DNA of 9,155 nucleotides. Origin: an uncultured Polaribacter sp. GTDB taxonomy: Bacteria > Bacteroidota > Bacteroidia > Flavobacteriales > Flavobacteriaceae. Of this stretch, positions 6,572 to 9,155 are shown piece after piece. A program made the translations under genes and the position numbers. The stretch's first letter is position 1. Every line of letters begins with the position of its first letter. Under the pieces are notes generated by a model. It did not search any database. It was not told the origin of the DNA and saw only the letters and a program-made list of their open reading frames with translations. The stretch spans positions 1-9,155 of the forward strand of contig CAJXAS010000066.1 in NCBI GenBank assembly GCA_913050305.1, given 5' to 3'.

Positions 6572-6949
6572 TTTAAAATAAGTACTATCAAAATTAACAA
6601 ATAGATTAATCCATATAATTTTAGAAAGCGAAAATAGCAATGGTGCTAATATAAGCAATACAACCACCATTAAGATTAGTGTAGAAAGGTAAGCTAATTC
6701 AGGTAAAATCAACATTTTTAGTATAAATATTGCAACAAATAGTGCCACGCCTAAACCATAAGAAACATAATAAGAGCCTTGAAAAAATCCTGGTTCCATG
6801 TCATATTTTAGATTACAATTACTACATTCTTTTTTAACCTCTCCAATTTTTTTAAAATTGTAAGGGTGGCTCTTAAAAAAACGACCCTTATTGCATTTAG
6901 GGCATCTCATTTTTAGAATACTAAAAAGTTTGGTTCCTTCTTTAAACAT
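6563..6949 (-). CDS. DUF983 family zinc-ribbon membrane protein
   Basis: A 128-residue protein of the DUF983 family, common in Bacteroidota and Alphaproteobacteria and of unknown function. The N-terminal part has two CxxC pairs, CPKC (Cys16, Cys19) and CSNC (Cys42, Cys45), spaced as a four-cysteine zinc ribbon. They are followed by the family stretch EPGFFQGSYYVSYGL (52-66). Two membrane helices follow, about 63-82 and 87-107, ending in a short tail with three lysines. The cysteine ribbon is predicted to face the cytoplasm. The ATG at 6949 gives the family N-terminus, and a TAnnTTTG box lies 16 bases upstream. It is 143 bp from the persulfide dioxygenase start and has its own promoter and hairpin, so it is probably its own unit. 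Confidence 0.85.
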   Translation of the reverse strand: MFKEGTKLFSILKMRCPKCNKGRFFKSHPYNFKKIGEVKKECSNCNLKYDMEPGFFQGSYYVSYGLGVALFVAIFILKMLILPELAYLSTLILMVVVLLILAPLLFSLSKIIWINLFVNFDSTYFKKK

Positions 6950-6965
6950 GTAATTTTATTTTATA

Positions 6966-6973
6966 CAAAAGTA
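6966..6973 (-). promoter_or_regulatory. -7 box of the DUF983 gene (proximal copy)
   Basis: On the minus strand this is TACTTTTG, an exact TAnnTTTG, 16 bases before the ATG at 6949. A TTG lies 23 bases upstream of the box, at the edge of the accepted spacing. The same 11-mer (TACAAAAGTAG on the plus strand, 6964-6974) recurs at 7007-7017. Confidence 0.45.
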
Positions 6974-7008
6974 GTTTTCTTCTTAAGTATATAACCCAAT
7001 AATTGTTA

Positions 7009-7016
7009 CAAAAGTA
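7009..7016 (-). promoter_or_regulatory. Second, distal TAnnTTTG box upstream of DUF983
   Basis: TACTTTTG on the minus strand, 59 bases before the ATG at 6949 and 43 bases upstream of the proximal copy. No well-spaced -33 TTG is seen. It could be a second start site or a repeated binding site overlapping it. Confidence 0.28.
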
Positions 7017-7186
7017 GAATCTTAAAAAACAATGTAATTCCTTTTTTTGAATTTAATTTTCTATTATAAAATGGTGTTATTTAAAGATTTTTAGAATACT
7101 TTGAAACACAGCATAAAACAAAAAGCATTAAACTGTTTCTAAAATTACTTACAATATAGAAATTATACAAAGAAAAAAGCTTAAGT

Positions 7187-8332
7187 TTATTCTGATTTAT
7201 ATTTTCGTTTACCAGTTAAATATCCCAAATAAAATGGCAGCCCTAAAACGACTAAAAAAAGTAAGATAAAATAGATTATAAGTGCACGTAAGGTTGCACT
7301 TAAACCTTCAAATGCCTTTTCAATACCGATATTAACTAAAGTATCTGCTTTTGTTGTAAGAGCTATCCGTTCTCTTTGTATAATCGAGTCTAATACAATT
7401 CTTTCACGTTTTAGCATGATATCTATCGATTCAACATCTTTAGATAAGCTTTGTATCGCAGACCCAATTTCGTAATTAAGATTTCTAAATAATGGACTAA
7501 TATTATTTCTAAATTCTATAATAGCCTCATTCATTGTCTCTGGAGAATTTTCGGCTACTTCTAAGAGTCGATCAAATTGTTTTTTGAATTCATTTAACTT
7601 TGCTTTAAATACAAGGGAGTCTAGTCCTTTTTCCTTTAATATCATTTCGGTCTTCCAATTAAAACGTTTACCTGATGCATCAGAATAATAACCAAAACGA
7701 TTACTAGCATCTGCAATAACTTCCGACAAGGTGCCAACTGTTTGAACAGCAGTACTATCAGCTATGTTTTTATATTTTAAGTAAGATTCCCTGATTGAAT
7801 GGTGTTTGAATTTTTTCTGCAAATACAAAGGTGAATTTTCAGCATACTGCATTACAAAATATTTTATTTGGCTGTATTCTTTTTTAGGCAATACATTTAA
7901 AGCAATTTTGTCAATATCATTTATGTTTTCATTTACTGCTTCTAAAGCAATAGAGCTATGCCTTCCAAAAATATTTTCCAGTTCTGGCATTTCTAAATAC
8001 TTTTTCACTTCTAAGAAATAGGCCCATGTATCCATTAATGCGACTTGTGGTTCGCTTTGAAAACTAATTTTTCCTATCTCTTCTGATGTTTGAATTTTCC
8101 ATTTTATCGTATTTAATTGTACTTTTTTGGTATTTTGATCTAAATTAGAGATATTATCTGCCGCAGATTCTATCCGATCCATTGCTGTTCGTGCAAAATT
8201 ATGCGTTAATAATCGTATATTTAATTCTCGAATACCTAAGGGCTTTTGTTCGCTTTCAATTTTAACGAGAGAGCATGACGATAAAAAAAGCAGGACTAAT
8301 ATTAATAGGACATACGATGTAATGTTTTTCAT
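7187..8332 (-). CDS. Lipoprotein of unknown function with C-terminal membrane helix
   Basis: A 381-residue protein I cannot assign to a named family. It begins with a lipoprotein signal peptide: basic start, hydrophobic core 5-17 and lipobox LSSC with Cys20 as the lipidation site. The body is mostly helical and charged. Residues 230-345 look like long helices, possibly coiled coil, with the pair KRERIVLDSII / QRERIALTTKA (308-329) as an eleven-residue repeat. A strongly hydrophobic segment at 349-371 is followed by the basic tail GKRKYKSE. Under the positive-inside rule that helix sits in the inner membrane with its tail in the cytoplasm, so the protein has two membrane anchors. The ATG at 8332 is the only start giving an intact signal peptide. 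No exact TAnnTTTG box is seen in the 91 bp upstream. The next gene upstream, also a lipoprotein, is on the same strand and could be co-transcribed. Confidence 0.75.
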   Translation of the reverse strand: MKNITSYVLLILVLLFLSSCSLVKIESEQKPLGIRELNIRLLTHNFARTAMDRIESAADNISNLDQNTKKVQLNTIKWKIQTSEEIGKISFQSEPQVALMDTWAYFLEVKKYLEMPELENIFGRHSSIALEAVNENINDIDKIALNVLPKKEYSQIKYFVMQYAENSPLYLQKKFKHHSIRESYLKYKNIADSTAVQTVGTLSEVIADASNRFGYYSDASGKRFNWKTEMILKEKGLDSLVFKAKLNEFKKQFDRLLEVAENSPETMNEAIIEFRNNISPLFRNLNYEIGSAIQSLSKDVESIDIMLKRERIVLDSIIQRERIALTTKADTLVNIGIEKAFEGLSATLRALIIYFILLFLVVLGLPFYLGYLTGKRKYKSE

Positions 8333-8423
8333 AGCGATTACACTTTATTTTTAACATTTGATAAGTTACTCATTATAGTAAAACTTACTAAAATATGACT
8401 ACAGGTCATTAATTAAACCGCGT

Positions 8424-9086
8424 TTAGTCAACCTTGAGGCATTTCATAACTTCTTTACCATTTTTGTCGAAACAAAACAATTTTAAACCATCTAACTTAT
8501 AACTATGAATCTCTATAATGGCATTATTAAGCGCGTTTGGGATATCCATTTGTGAGCATAACTTTTTCGTGCCCATTATTGGTCCAAATTCAAGGTTTGT
8601 TTCTGTGATCCGACGAATAGCTCCTCTGATATTATTACAGCCATCATTGCCTATGACCTGCATATTTTTCAAAGAAAATTCAAGTTGTGGAAATTGCAAA
8701 GAAGTCTTGTCAATTTCTATATTACCAATATTAGTAACCACCCATATATCATTTAGGAGGTATCGTGAATCTCTTTTTTTGGAAACTATTTTACTTAATG
8801 TATACTTTAAATTCGATTTATCGGCAGGTAGGGTGGAGGTATCAATAGTCTCTACAGATACATCTATTTGATATAGATAACCTGGTTCAAAGTCAAAACC
8901 TTCAATAGTATCATAAAAAGAAGACCAATCATCACTTTCGGTATATTTTACTTGCAGGCACTGCATAGGACCGACTCCCACACAATTTGTTTTATGACTA
9001 TTGATAAATATTTTTTTTTTAACGGTAGTTGAACCACAAGACATAAGAGTAATAATTATTAAAATATAATATATTTTTGACATCAT
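8424..9086 (-). CDS. DUF4377-META domain lipoprotein
   Basis: A 220-residue lipoprotein with lipobox LMSC (Cys17). A DUF4377 domain follows at about 25-103, recognisable by the conserved run VGVGPMQCLQVK (36-47) and the E-G-F-x-F-E-P-G-Y-x-Y stretch (62-72). A META (HslJ-like) domain at about 110-218 shows GNDGCNN (146-152) and TKKLC (173-177), its two signature segments. META proteins include HslJ, linked to novobiocin resistance and heat response in E. coli; the biochemical role is unknown, and the protein is expected in the periplasm or on the outer membrane. Paired cysteines (35/43, 150/177, 205/216) could form disulfides. Two adjacent ATGs (9086 and 9083) are both usable; the first is given. 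It lies 91 bp upstream of the other lipoprotein gene on the same strand, so a two-gene unit is possible. Confidence 0.85.
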   Translation of the reverse strand: MMSKIYYILIIITLMSCGSTTVKKKIFINSHKTNCVGVGPMQCLQVKYTESDDWSSFYDTIEGFDFEPGYLYQIDVSVETIDTSTLPADKSNLKYTLSKIVSKKRDSRYLLNDIWVVTNIGNIEIDKTSLQFPQLEFSLKNMQVIGNDGCNNIRGAIRRITETNLEFGPIMGTKKLCSQMDIPNALNNAIIEIHSYKLDGLKLFCFDKNGKEVMKCLKVD

Positions 9087-9155
9087 TAAAATTTAATTTG
9101 GTTGTAAAACTTTAGGGATTAACCTTCTCAATTTTATTAACAATATAATTAGTAT

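Noticed and set aside
7806..8021. Plus-strand frame opposite the unknown lipoprotein gene
   Set aside because: Antisense shadow; the minus strand has the lipobox, start and consistent helical protein.
8333..8423. Imperfect inverted repeat AAGTTACT...AGTAAAACTT between the two lipoprotein genes
   Set aside because: Needs a bulge, is A/T-only in most pairs and has no T-run; not enough for a terminator or operator call.
8518..8871. 117-codon plus-strand frame opposite the DUF4377-META gene
   Set aside because: Antisense to conserved META and DUF4377 motifs; no initiation context or family signal.

Overview
The window is AT-rich, has no Shine-Dalgarno-type leaders, and carries -7 boxes of the form TAnnTTTG. 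It encodes DUF983, DUF4377-META and FtsE proteins of the Bacteroidota kind. Together these point to a chromosomal segment of a marine-type Flavobacteriaceae (Polaribacter/Tenacibaculum-like). The assignment is inference from style and families, not from a marker gene. I see no phage, transposase, CRISPR array, tRNA or rRNA.

Left part (1-3513): the 3' two thirds of ftsE, the ATPase of the FtsEX divisome/peptidoglycan-hydrolase regulator, runs in from the left edge. It collides tail to tail with a glycosyltransferase on the minus strand. Next is a plus-strand 2-oxoglutarate/Fe(II) oxygenase, divergent from the first glycosyltransferase and abutting the stop of a second minus-strand GT4-type glycosyltransferase. 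The three genes look like part of a surface-glycan or glycoconjugate locus, with the oxygenase as a possible tailoring enzyme.

Middle (3514-5009): a 450-bp gap holds a plausible promoter, a small hairpin and a short, possibly frameshifted coding remnant bounded by an 11-bp direct repeat. It precedes a membrane fatty-acid-hydroxylase/sterol-desaturase family protein with a full set of histidine boxes.

Right part (5010-9155), all on the minus strand: a three-domain sulfur enzyme (persulfide dioxygenase, cysteine-less rhodanese, active rhodanese; the layout of CstB), a DUF983 zinc-ribbon membrane protein, a lipoprotein of unknown function with an extra C-terminal membrane helix, and a DUF4377-META lipoprotein. 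The first two each have their own -7 box, so this is probably a row of separate transcription units and not one operon.

Most of the window is ordinary core or semi-core flavobacterial DNA. I found no convincing new defence or mobile system. The items most worth a second look are the 3727-3963 leader/remnant region, the oxygenase between two glycosyltransferases, and the doubly anchored lipoprotein.
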